This document shows, piece by piece, positions 54,403-64,000 of a stretch of 64,000 nt of DNA; position 1 is the first letter of the stretch, and each line of letters opens with the position of its first letter. This stretch comes from Viridothelium virens (lineage: Eukaryota > Ascomycota > Dothideomycetes > Trypetheliales > Trypetheliaceae): NCBI GenBank assembly GCA_010094025.1, contig ML991809.1, positions 124,001 to 188,000 of the forward strand. Direction: 5' to 3'. Position numbers and translations under genes: made by a program. The notes beneath the pieces were generated by a model. It had not been told where the DNA came from. It made no database searches and saw only the letters and a program-made list of their open reading frames with translations.

Positions 54403-55731
54403 GAGATTCTTTCCCTCGCGTCTTATTCGAGGATCTGCCTAAGGTATATCCTTCCTTTCCCGTCCGCCACTTACCTTTGATGGATCGAACCATGAACATC
54501 TCTTATACAAGCTTCATCCAACGAGTTGTCCTTTTCTTCATCTGCGCATATTCCCTGTGGAATCTGGAGTTTTACGGTGCAAGGAAAATCAGCTTCCATG
54601 AATCACAGAAAAATAGACTTGCTTTTTTCCATGTTTGCTTTCAGCTTCGCCCGCCTCGATTCCCCCGCTCACGATACTCCACTGGAGCAACCCTTCAAAC
54701 CTTGGACAAAGGATATGGAGTTCCTTCTCCACGTTACTGCACCGTCAAATATACTTATTGGCTTCATCACATCGGCTCGAAAATGGATCTTTCTTCACAC
54801 TTCTTCTCTTCTAAAAGCCATTTGCTTCCGCTTCGGCTCTTGCATAGCGACATCCTCAGCATGCGCCCTCGATGCTGTAGTTGATTTCATCTTTTCATCA
54901 TCCTTTGCTTTTCGCAATCCCTGCGACGAAACAGAACAAACATGTTTGGCATCGGCAGCGAAGGGGGTTCTTTGTCTTCTGCTTGTCTATAATTCTCACT
55001 CTCATCAGACATCTGGTGGCTTTTGCTCAACCTCTTCTTCCTTGAAGACTTCATCACAAGTAGCACAAACCTTTTCCTTTGTGGAATTGTAACTTTGTGG
55101 CGGAGACGCCTAGGCATGCATGGCAGGATTTGGTGGTTGTTGTAGATGGCTATGATGATTGGGAGAGCTGAGGGCCATAGACGTAGCTTAAGAAGACCTA
55201 GTTGAGACACATAGTAATATCATAACGATCCGCACGACCTAAACGCTCAAAATCTTACAAAATGTGAAGAATTTTTGGCGTTACTCGAAGGAATCGGACG
55301 TCTATATCAATGTTGAGGTCAGCGTAGAATCTTTGTGGCCAGGCCATATGGAAGGAGAGATATTGAACAGCAATTGCTTTGAAGCAATACGGACTTCACT
55401 TATGATCTGATCTTTGTCAAGGGTTAGCCAAGAAATGACTATATTTCAAGCGATTTGAGTGGCACAAACGTGGACGTTATGACCTGAATCGGGAGTCCAC
55501 CATGAGATTGTTTGATAGAAATGAGAAAATACGACTTGTCGCGATTTATCAAGAGGGAGCGCATTGTCTATTTTGAAGTAAAGCACCGGGCTAATCGATT
55601 CTTCTATTTATCATCGTATAATTTCTACTGAGATACCGTCCTGCGACTGCAGTATCGTTAGCGAACTCCCAGAGCCTGTCCAATCCAATCGCATTAAGCA
55701 TACCTATAATTATGTATCCTGTCACTGACTC
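54403..55731. other. 1.3-kb intergenic with one possible small exon
   Basis: Most of the region shows no gene. On the minus strand, an acceptor-like ctag near 55108 opens a frame SPPQSYNSTKEKVCATCDEV, continuing FKEEEVEQKPPDV, with a stop at 55005. It contains a C-x2-C pair and reads like a terminal exon, but I found no convincing upstream exon. The rest, especially 55250-55700, is AT-leaning and featureless. Confidence 0.3.
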
Positions 55732-56332
55732 TCATGATTTCTTCGCATCGGGATCCTCCAATATCCCCTCCACTTCCAACCGCCTCCTCGCTTCCTCTAA
55801 AGCCCATGTTTGTATACTGCAATAGCCATCATATTAGCACTAATCCTCTCCACATTTTCTCTGCTATCTGCTCCCTCTATGTACTACGCACGCAGCACTC
55901 AAGCCAATCGCCTTCCTTCCTCCCATGGGTTGACTCCCGTCCCGTCCCGTCCCATCCCATCATCCTCTCTCCCCCCGATCCACACTCCCCCATTCACACA
56001 AACAACAATTTGAGAAACTCCCGAACGTACCTTGTATCCGGCTTATAGCAATACCCGACCACGAGAAACAGCATGCACCCGCCAAACCCGTACGTCCAGA
56101 CATTCTCCCACCCTTCATTCTCGTACTTCTGGCCCGGCGGCACCCCCCAGAGCCAGCCGCCAGGCGGGTCGTAGGGGTCTTCATGGCCGTGCGAGGAGCC
56201 GCTGCAGATTGCTTTCGAGCTCGAGAAGGGTCGTTGGAGGGAGTGATTGAGGAGGGCGGGAGAGCGGTGGAGGCGGAGCGAGGAGGATGCCGTGGTGGAG
56301 AGGCGCGATGTGGCGCGGAGAGGGGGGATCAT
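55732..56332 (-). CDS. Mitochondrial complex I subunit, ESSS/NDUFB11-like
   Basis: Exons 56332-56031 and 55816-55732 give 128 residues. The N-terminal about 40 residues are Arg/Ser-rich without acids, a mitochondrial presequence (MIPPLRATSRLSTTASSSLR). The family block is DPYDPPGGWLWGVPPGQKYE, then GWENVWTYGFGGCMLFLVVG (one membrane helix) and YCYKPDT. The last exon adds IQTWALEEARRRLEVEG, which matches the family C-terminus and fixes the 214-nt intron. This accessory subunit sits in the proton-pumping arm of NADH:ubiquinone oxidoreductase. The intron contains a short C-rich tandem (cgtcccgtcccgtcccatcc). The locus spans a C-to-G skew flip near 56180. Confidence 0.92.
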
Positions 56333-56897
56333 GGTGGTGGAGAGGAATTGGGGTGGATGTCAGTGGATTGGAGTGGAGAGTGGGAGGAGGATTAAAGTGG
56401 TGGTGACTTGGTGGAGGTCTGGAGCTATCTGCCGAGTTCGCCCGGTAGGTCGGGGGATCTTCGGCGATTGGAGGTTGGGCAATTTAGCTAAGCTTCAATA
56501 CCGGCTTGACATAACGTTCGTGCAAAGCCTCACGGTTTGGCAAGCAGAAGATTTGATATTACTATCAATATTTGATTGAGTTTGATCTAATGCACTGGCA
56601 GGTGAGCAGATAAGTGCCAGCACTACACAAATATGTATTACGCTTCTTCTGGACCAAAATGGCTCAGAAGTCCATATGTGCAACCCGATGGATGAGTACA
56701 AGAAATCAGCAGAAAGTTCGGATGGAAAAAAGTGCACAGCAATCTGATGGACCGCCTCCCAAACACCGAGGGCACGCCTGTCGTTAGCCCTGTATGCACT
56801 CTCATGTAACCTAACGCCGTCGCCAACCTGTCTCTCATTTGTACAGATAAGTAGCAATATCCCATTCCTCTCATCCCGCATTCTAGTCTTTTGAGGG
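56333..56897. other. Intergenic, promoter of the NDUFB11-like gene
   Basis: 565 bp. The first about 70 bp are G-rich on the plus strand, and the rest is mixed. It also holds the 3' end of the next minus-strand gene. Nothing else was recognised. Confidence 0.4.
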
Positions 56898-58123
56898 CTA
56901 TCGTCTAGACGATCTCCGTGTATCTCGTGTTCTTCGATCCGAGCTTTCGCTGCCTTCAAAACGGGTTAGCATGCTATTCTGCAAGTTCTGGTCCAAGGCA
57001 GTTGCTACTCACTTGCACTCGTCGTATAATCATAACTATACGAAGCCGTACTACTCGAGTACTCCGTCTTCTCATCTTGGCGCCTCCGCCGCCGGTCGTC
57101 CCTCCTCGCCCTATTAAAGCCCAGCGCCGCCGCCATCGTCCCCAATCCCAGCGCGCCGCCCCGACCGGACGACTCTCTCCTCTCAACCCGCTCCTCCCGC
57201 ACAACTCTCGCCGGTCGGTTGGCGCCGTACCACGTCCGATCGCCGCGCCCACTGTGGCTGCGGTGTCGGTGCTCTTCGACATACACTTCTTCCTCTCGCC
57301 TCCGTCGGCGTCGACCCCCGATACCGAAGAGGCCGAGGAGGAAATCGAGGCAGAAGTAGAAGCAGAGGAGGGCGAGGAGGATGACGGCGAGAATGACGCC
57401 GATGACGATGCCGGCGATGGCGCCGCCGCTGAGGCCACCGCCGCTGGTTGAGGATTGAGTGAGGGTGACGTTCGCTCCTGTGGCGACGGGGGTCTCGAAT
57501 GGGACTGTTGTGGTTGGGGAGATCGTCGCAGTTGCAATGCCTGTTCCTAGGCTTGTGGGTCGGAGAGGTGCACTGGCGGTGTTGCTGTAGTAGCCTGAGC
57601 TTCCGCCTCCTGCTGCGGCACATTGGCCGGATACTAGACAGTATTGGCCGCTGGCACAGCAAATAGGTCCGCAGGGGGCTTCGTTGAGAGACCAGTTGCA
57701 AGATGGGGTAGCCGAGGCCACGGCGGCGCTGGTCGTGGCTGCGGCACCTGCGACGTAGCTGCTATACACCGAAGTCATGGTTATCGTGTCGGTTTCTACC
57801 CATGTCGAGGTGTAGTATTGCCAGTAGCCACCAGACCCTCCAGACCCTCCAGCAGCTGCTGTCGTTCCTCCGCCACCAGCACCATTGCCGCATTGTGCTT
57901 GATCGTTGGAGTCAGTGAAGCAATATTGATTGGCACCGCAACACAATCCGACCCAGCCGCAAGGATTTGCACATCGTCGGTCGAGCGTTGCGTTCGGTGC
58001 CTGGGTGATTTCGGGGTCTTCGGGTCCGTAGGGTAATGATCTTGCGGGATTGGTGTAGGTGAGGATTATTATGATTGTCGAGAGGAGAGTAGAAGGTGCC
58101 CGGAGCAATCGCAAGAGCTCCAT
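56898..58123 (-). CDS. Single-pass membrane protein with two Cys modules
   Basis: Exons 58123-57013 and 56953-56898 give 388 residues. A signal peptide is likely (LLRAPSTLLSTIIIILTYTN). The extracellular part has two related Cys modules: about 50-77 (CANPCGWVGLCCGANQYC ... C) and about 140-166 (CNWSLNEAPCGPICCASGQY, then C ... C). They are separated by Gly- and Ser/Thr-rich, probably O-glycosylated spacers. One transmembrane helix lies about 237-265 (GIVIGVILAVILLALLCFYF). The cytosolic tail is very basic (GGRRRRRREEE, RRDDRRRRRQDEK) and Tyr/Ser-rich. The layout resembles fungal cell-wall-facing membrane proteins such as WSC/Mid2-like sensors, but the Cys spacing is not that of a WSC domain. 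Function is unknown. The second exon adds SSESSDRRTRDTRRSSRR; if it is not spliced, the protein ends 16 residues earlier. Confidence 0.75.
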
Positions 58124-59105
58124 GGCTCCTCGCTGGGCGAGGAATGTACGCTACCTTCGCGTCGAGAATGGCGGAGATTGGGGGGCCGATGAAAAAATGT
58201 CGATAGAGTGGAAAAGGCGGGGTGGATTGCGGGAAGTTTGCTTCACTCGGATCTCGTCCGTTCTTCTTCCTCGTCTTCTTCGCAAATCCACAACGACCTG
58301 GATGAATGACAACAGCAGTCAGCAAAGAGCGACAGCAGTTGGAAATGAGAGCAAAGTGAAGGGAGGGAGAAGATGAGCGGTGCCGACTGAGAAGGTCGGT
58401 TTCTATCCGCCAAAATGGGCGCCCAGCCCACGCTTCCAGCCTCCACCCAACCTCCCCACTTTCCAGACCTCCGACTGGGCTAATTCAGCAATTGATGACG
58501 GCACGACGGATCAGGGATACAGATGACGGCAGAGAAGCGTTCTTTGATTAGCAGCGTTTGTCTCATGCAAAATTCGTATCGGTTGCAGGTCTTCGGCGGT
58601 GCGCTGCGCTGTTTGTCTCCCTGGTCATTTTGTTTCTTGGGCGACGGTGGAGCAGGGACACTCCGCACCGACCCGCTCGCCCTTGCACACCACTACACCC
58701 TTCACACTGTTATCCACGCACCACCTCAAGTTACCTTACACTGTAGCTATTTGAAATAAAAAAGAAAAGAAGAAAAAATTGTATATATTGCATCATTCAG
58801 CACCTGCACATCTCTGAAGAATATTAAAAATACATGGTCGAATATTTTCTCCCATACAAATCTCACCGTGCCGCTGCTCTAAATGTCCAAGAATCCGTCA
58901 AATCCATCAAATCCGTCAAATCCTTACCATCAAATCGTCCCATCCAGGGGGGGTATCGTCAGAATATCGGCCCTAGATTAGCCTTCAAAGGCAGAAGCAA
59001 AACCCAACCCATCCCGTCCCAATCTCAATCCCTAAATCGCATCAAATCCGCAGTATTTGAGAAGACCCCAACGTCGCAATACCCATCTCTTCCCACCCCA
59101 ATCAA
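58124..59105. other. Intergenic, about 1 kb
   Basis: Contains the promoter of the Cys-module membrane protein (58124-58400) and the 3' region of the alpha/beta hydrolase. A 9-bp tandem (tccgtcaaa, three units, the middle one tccatcaaa) lies at 58894-58920. No gene was recognised. Confidence 0.45.
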
Positions 59106-62100
59106 TCAATCCCTCCTTCTCTCCCCCCTCGCTCCCTTCGCCGCCCTCGTCCACTCATCCCACTCCTTCGCAATCTCCGTCAAGACATTTCCCATCACCA
59201 CCGCACTCGCCATCAAGCCATGGCCCTCCGCCTCCAAAATGCGCACCTCGCACTTCCGCATCGTCGACCCCAACCACCGCACATTCTCCACCGGCACCCG
59301 CGTATCCTGACTCCCATGATGAATCACAACACTACGAGTAATATCGACGTAGCGAAACCCGATGTTGCGCGTACGCTCCAGGCACACGAGCAAGTCCACC
59401 GCGGGATTCGCGTGCGTCGTCGCAAGCTCCCAGATCGCCATCGTCAGCCGCTGGTCAAACGCCTGCTTGCGCTCCTTCTCCGCAAACAACGCCGCGGCGG
59501 AGATGTTGCTGCTGCGGCTGCGGTCGTGCTGCTGCTGCTGCTGCCCCTGCTGCGACTGTCCCTGCGACTGTTGCTGCGACGACCGCCTCCGTGCGCTGCC
59601 GCGAGCGAGGTCAGTCACGCTCGCCGGGTCGGGGATGATGCGGTCCATCAAGCCCATGGATTCGCGGCGCGCGGGTATCGCGGGAGGAGGAGGAGGAGGG
59701 ATGCCGCCGTTGCCAACGGAAAGCTCGCGGGTGCGGTCGGAGCTTTTGCGCGGGTTGCGCGGGGAGGAGTTGGGGGAGACGCTGGAGCTAGTGGCGCGCA
59801 TGAGGCTGGAGTTGGCGGCTTTGAGGAAGGTGGTGGGCAGGACGCGGAGGAAGCGCTGGGAGCGCGGGAGCGCGCCGCTGGGGGGGATGTTGTGCGTGAG
59901 GCCGATGGCGGACATTTGTGAGGGGGGGATCCAGGGGGCGAGGAGGTGGACCCGTCCGCGGATGTGCTGTGGGAGGCGGAGGGCTGTTGCGAGGGCGTAG
60001 ATGGCGCCGGCGGAGTGGGCGAGGAGTGAGAATTTGTTGATTCTGAGGACTTGGCATATGGCTAGAACGTCGTCTGCGGATTGTTAGTTTTACACCCGTT
60101 CGATCATGATAGGTTGCTTACCAGGCCAGCCTAGAGGAGTGCCCTCACGCTCTGGATAGGGCTCACTTCCTCCGATTCCCGGTCGGTCCGGTGTGATAAG
60201 TCGTAGCTTCAAAGTCGTAGCGAGCTCGTCATAGAAGGCCGTGACAAACCTCGTTAACCCCATCCCAACGCAGCAAAAGACCGCGTACCCTTTTGGATCA
60301 CCAACTTCGGAGAACATGATGACGCGACCACTCTGGGGGTCTGTAGCTTTTTGTGATAATCGAGGGGAGCGCAAAAAGTCGTCCACGCCCATATCAATGG
60401 AATCGATGCTTGAGGGCCTACCCTCGCCCGCCATGTACTCCATGGATGCTTTGCGCACCGTCATCAGATCATCGCGCACGCCATTGCGTAATCCTCTATC
60501 ATGCGAGCGGATAAAACTATCAGTCTGAGACCATCTATGCTGATTCCGTTTTGAGCTATTACGTTCTGGAGGTGTTACTATATCAGCTTTGGTGTGCGGT
60601 CTTCGGCTCGGACTTGATTCGCTCCCAGGTCTCGTACTTGGATTCGATTTTCCAAGCAAAAGATCTAATGCCTTGTTATATTCTGCCAAGAACCCAGGCG
60701 AGTCGGGCTCGTAGAACTCTGCCAGCGCATCGGCAGCTGTATAACTTGGTTGTAATGGCGCTGGTGCTGGCGCTGGACGACCGCTCTTGTGCTCAGTCCC
60801 TCGATCTGGAGATTGTGGAGGAGTAATGGGAATGCCCAACATCTTCCTCGCTTTCACATTTGACTGCTTTTCACGAATCTCCGGATCGACCAGAAATTTG
60901 GAATTAGTAGCAGTGTCATTGGTACTCACTGGTTTCCGGGAAATCGATTGACTTTTGGATGTTTTCTGTGACGCTGGCGACGCTGGCACCGATTCTCTCA
61001 TTCGTCGTTCTTTCTGTGCCTTAAGCTCCCGAATTCTACGAGTGACCTTCTCCTCTTCTGTTTCGTTTGGCGGCGGTTTTTCCTTGTTTGCACTCTGAGT
61101 GGTTGACTCACTGGAGAGATTTGATTGTTTCGGCTGTTGCAGACTGCTCCGTCGACTTGACCTTCGAGCTTCTATCTTGCTATTACGAGGACTGTGCGGA
61201 TGACGTAGAGAGGAACCTCTTTCCGGTATAAGTGTATGTCCATTTGTGGTTGCAGGACTAGTCGGCTCGACCCGCTCCATCTTCCTCTTGCCAGCTTTTA
61301 TGGGACTCTCTTTCTCCATGGTAGACTCCGGCGGCTGAGATTGTGATGGTGATGGTGATGTCGATTCTTCTTGTATAGTAGTCTCAGCCAAGATTGGCTG
61401 TTTGGGACTGGGAGTGCGGACTTGTGGTTGTACCGTAGCCAATTCAGAATCATGACTTTCCAATTCGTCCCTTTCTGCGACAGGAGAACCCGGTGAAAGT
61501 CTTTTTCGGTCCGTATCTTTTGCCCGCAGCCGCTCTTTCGAGGTCATAAACCTCAAGCCCTTGTGACTTGCCTTGCCCTGCCTGCTTACCGACGATTCTC
61601 GGCTGCCTAGTGGTGAGCTCGTGGCATCGACGTTCAATGCGTAATTATCTGAAGATGTGCGTTTTTCTTTCTGTTTCGCGCGCAGGGAGTTCGAGCTCTT
61701 CGTGCTTCGAAGGTAGTTCTTGAACGACCCAACGCTGCTCTGTTTGGATAATCCGGGGGCCGTCAATGATGAGAAGCCCGACGGAGGCTTTGACGTGCGA
61801 ACAACCGGAGGCTCAGCAGCATCGTCGATGTATGGAAGTTCGATGGTCTGACCGTTGCCGAATGTGCCGTACTCCACGCCAAAGCCAGCTTCTTGTGCGG
61901 GCGCAGGCTTTGTTACTCCTCGATCGCGCGTGCTTTGATCTTGTACCGGCAGGGATGAAGGAGAGGAGCAAGCGCCGTTAAGATCGGGTATGTTCTCGAA
62001 GTGTTCCTTGGTATCTCGAGAGATGGCATCGAGGGAAGAGATGAGGGAGTTGATAACCTCTGGAGATGCGGAATTCACCCGCGGATAGTCTGTCGCACTA

Positions 62101-62213
62101 TATCTCCCCCGAGCTCGCATTGTCGGAGCAAACGAACGATGGCGGTAGGATACATCTCCAGTGAAACGGGTCTGATTGGGCGGGGTGACTGTTCGTGGAG
62201 GTGTTACAGCCAT
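59106..62213 (-). CDS. Large alpha/beta-hydrolase-fold protein
   Basis: Exons 62213-60122 and 60073-59106 give 1019 residues. The first about 600 residues are disordered, with Ser/Pro/Arg/Lys-rich phosphosite-like stretches and a helix EEEKVTRRIRELKAQKERRM (about 390-410). The hydrolase domain starts about 625: SGRVIMFSEVGDPKGYAVFC, LITPDRPGIGGSEPYP, then the nucleophile elbow LLAHSAGAIYALA with Ser718. The acid is probably the Asp of HHGSQDTRVPVEN, and the His lies in LEAEGHGLMAS near the C-terminus. A low-complexity insert with a poly-Gln run interrupts the cap region (about 770-900). Family members are serine hydrolases of unknown substrate in Pezizomycotina. The single intron lies between GWPG and DDVLAICQVL. 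Exon 2 is a C-to-G skew island. Confidence 0.88.
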
Positions 62214-62937
62214 TTCGGCGTTTGAATCCCTGACATTGCCTGTTTTAATTGCAGTTTCCCAATAGGGATTCAGGATGGGGACGGAATCGTCGCTAGACGC
62301 AACGCGAAGTGGATGTTGGAGGTGTCTGCCTTCGCTAAGAGCGACGTGTAGACTTCCTGGGTCGTGGACGCGAGCTCGACATTATCAATCTCAAGTGCGT
62401 GGAGCACAATTGAAACATAATCGTTCATACGGGAACTACTAGCGACGAGTCTGTCCTGGGGCTGGGACTGCTCGAGGAAGGGTAAGGCAAGGGTTGCAGT
62501 GGGTCCGGGCAATTTAGACGTCTGACTGGGAGCCTGGACCCCTACACTCCTAGAAAAGCATATTACACCGTGCTGTATGCGCAGATCGGCACTGCAATTA
62601 ATTGGCCGACGTAGCCACTGACCCGGGCCGGCGAATAATGATGGAAGAGGCTGTAAGGCCAACTTAAAGCACCGTAAAGCTTGCCTGCCGACTACGTGCC
62701 CCTTTTGAGGTAAGCGTGATCAGGTACCTGAGGCACTGCGTCACTGCCGTATTCCGCAAATTGAACCTTGATGCTTGGTCGCTTGGCTCTCCCACGTCCG
62801 CATCAGCATCAGCCTCTACGCCAGACAGACAGCGACGACATCGATGCAAACAACTAAGCTTCAAGATCCTATCACTTCTCCGCAATCGCAATAATTCTGA
62901 TCTCCAATCGTTTTACCAAGACAAGAGCGAGGATCTC
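62214..62937. promoter_or_regulatory. Divergent promoter region, hydrolase / hydroxylase
   Basis: 724 bp lie between divergent starts. A minus-strand frame at 62270-62430 (MNDYVSIVLHALEIDNVELA, continuing to LRLATIPSP) has protein-like composition. It could be a small upstream gene or a missed exon, but I could not connect it. The remainder shows no feature. Confidence 0.35.
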
Positions 62938-64000
62938 ATGGCTTTCGCAATACCCTTACCAGTTCTATCATTCTTAGCCGTCCCGGCTTTGAGCTCTTAC
63001 AGCACCCAGCTCAATATCCTATTCTTTTACATGACATGGAGCACTCTATTGTTCTCATATTCGCCTCTGGCTATTGAATTCTTTGGCACATTCGCCATAC
63101 GGACGCTCTTCTATACCCTACCTTCTCTACTATTTCTCGCTTTCGATACAGCAATTCCTAATGTCGCAGTACTTATCAAAGCTCAGGGCGATCCCGCCTT
63201 ACCCTCACGACACAGCCCGAAAAGGCTGGCCTTTATTGTTGCCTTGACGCTATTCAATGTTGCTTTAGGTGTAGCGCTCCAAACAGCTATAGATCTTCTC
63301 TTCACACACGTATTCAATATAAGGAGTAACTTGAGGGTAACCACGAGCCTGCCGCTGCCATGGGAAATTGCCAACGACCTTTTCAGGGGTCTCGTACTGA
63401 GAGGAGTGAGCCATCCCCGAATACCTAGACCAACATGATAAGCAATGCTGAAACAGATAAAGGTGCTTCATTATTACCTCCACCGGTTCGGCTTGCACGA
63501 TTCGAGATCGCCGATAGCCAAATGGCATCAAAATTGGCAGCACAGCATCCGAGTCTCATTCTCTATGGTAGCAAATTTCGACCATCCCGTCTGCTATTTG
63601 GTGGGCCGCTGGCTGCCCGCTTACTTACCCGCAGCTTTGTTTCGCTCCCACATTCTCACCTATCATATCATGGTTGCATTACTTTCTCTTGAAGAGGCAT
63701 TTACTTACTCCGGATACTCGATTCTACCTTCGACTATCATCCTGGCTGGCATGGCTCGGAGACTTGATGGCCATTTCATGAACGAAGGTGAAGGAAACTT
63801 TGGCGCTTCGGGTCTTCTGGTACGCACTAAATTTCTTCAGATTAATAAGCACGATTTGTGTGCCCTCCCTGACACAATGTTGTAGGACTGGGCATTCGGA
63901 ACGTCAATTGGGCGAGATGTTCTGGAAGACGTGAAGGCGGAAATGGAAAAACATGACGTAGAAGGCCGGACCGAAAACGCCGTTGGTAATGCAGTATCCA
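62938..64000 (+). CDS. Fatty acid hydroxylase / sterol desaturase superfamily (partial)
   Basis: Exons 62938-63405, 63457-63819 and 63886 to the right edge; the 3' end is outside the window. Phase 0 holds at both junctions. The start is the ATG of MAFAIPLPVLSFLAV; an upstream in-frame extension opens with GTG. At least four membrane segments precede the di-iron core (LNILFFYMTWSTLLFSYS, IRTLFYTLPSLLFLAF, LAFIVALTLFNVALGVAL). The His motifs are HYYLHRFGLH (HX3H), WHQNWQHSI and a third around GMARRLDGHF, with EEAFTYSGYS between. The order is that of the fungal ER-membrane hydroxylase branch, although the second box lacks the usual adjacent HH pair. Likely substrates are sterols or long-chain lipids; specificity cannot be read. 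After GASGLL the sequence continues DWAFGTSIGRDV as in the family. Confidence 0.85.

Noticed and set aside
54526-55092. 188-codon plus-strand frame
   Set aside because: Ser/Phe/Cys-rich, lacks motifs, overlaps another frame and opens just past the La-motif gene. It looks like 3' UTR and intergenic chance.
56974-57537. Ser/Ala-rich minus frame and the acidic Glu/Ala-rich plus frame over the same bases
   Set aside because: Both are shadows of the basic tail of the Cys-module membrane protein.
59220-59921. 233-codon plus-strand frame and its overlapping neighbour
   Set aside because: They are antisense to the hydrolase catalytic exon, with Arg/Leu/Gly-biased low-complexity products.

Overview
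The window is nuclear DNA of a filamentous ascomycete (Pezizomycotina). Genes are packed on both strands, introns are short (about 45-215 nt) with GT-AG borders, and the products are typical of the group: two Zn2Cys6 regulators, a DIM-5-type SET protein, a rhodopsin-domain (Pth11-like) membrane protein, a C78-type peptidase, a fungal PARP-E2 fusion and complex I. The class cannot be fixed from sequence alone. I see no rRNA, tRNA, CRISPR array or bacterial operon. I rebuilt exon structures by hand from reading-frame phase and family motifs, so the exon borders are predictions.

Layout. 0.7-1.4 kb: a five-exon SnoaL-like gene (-). 2.1-6.1 kb: an Sds3-like HDAC-complex subunit (-) and a bleomycin hydrolase (+), divergent. 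6.4-12.4 kb: a PPR1/UaY-like Zn2Cys6 regulator and an MFS transporter, both (-). 12.4-16.0 kb: a 3.5-kb stretch with no gene I can support. 16-27 kb: an E2-fold-rich stretch with a non-catalytic AKTIP/FTS-like E2 variant, a protein with a vWA-type MIDAS motif, a UBE2G1/Ubc15-type E2, a COG7-like protein (-) and a 1209-residue PARP fused to a C-terminal UBE2Q-like E2. 27.7-32 kb: a rhodopsin-domain 7TM protein (-) and a JMJD5-like JmjC protein (+). 32-35 kb: mostly non-coding or decayed. 34.8-38.7 kb: a secreted HExxH protein, a ZUP1-like C78 peptidase (-) and a tiny Cys-rich CYSTM-like gene. 40-43.4 kb: a second Zn2Cys6 regulator and a phytanoyl-CoA-dioxygenase-like enzyme (-). 44.5 kb: a 375-bp hAT-type MITE with a perfect 8-bp target duplication. 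45.6-49 kb: Rrp1/Nop52 (-) and a DIM-5-type H3K9 methyltransferase (+), divergent. 50.7-54.4 kb: a La-motif (Sro9/LARP-like) RNA-binding protein. 55.7-64 kb: a complex I ESSS/NDUFB11-like subunit (-), a Cys-module single-pass membrane protein (-), a large alpha/beta hydrolase (-) and a fatty-acid-hydroxylase-superfamily enzyme that runs off the right edge.

Two themes stand out. First, ubiquitin and E2-fold genes cluster: three E2-fold genes plus a MIDAS protein lie between 16 and 27 kb, and a ubiquitin-type peptidase lies at 37 kb. Second, at least seven GC-rich islands show a sharp switch from C-rich to G-rich on the plus strand. They lie within or at the end of genes of either orientation, and some extend into non-coding sequence. 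Codon choice alone does not easily explain this, and it deserves a genome-wide test.
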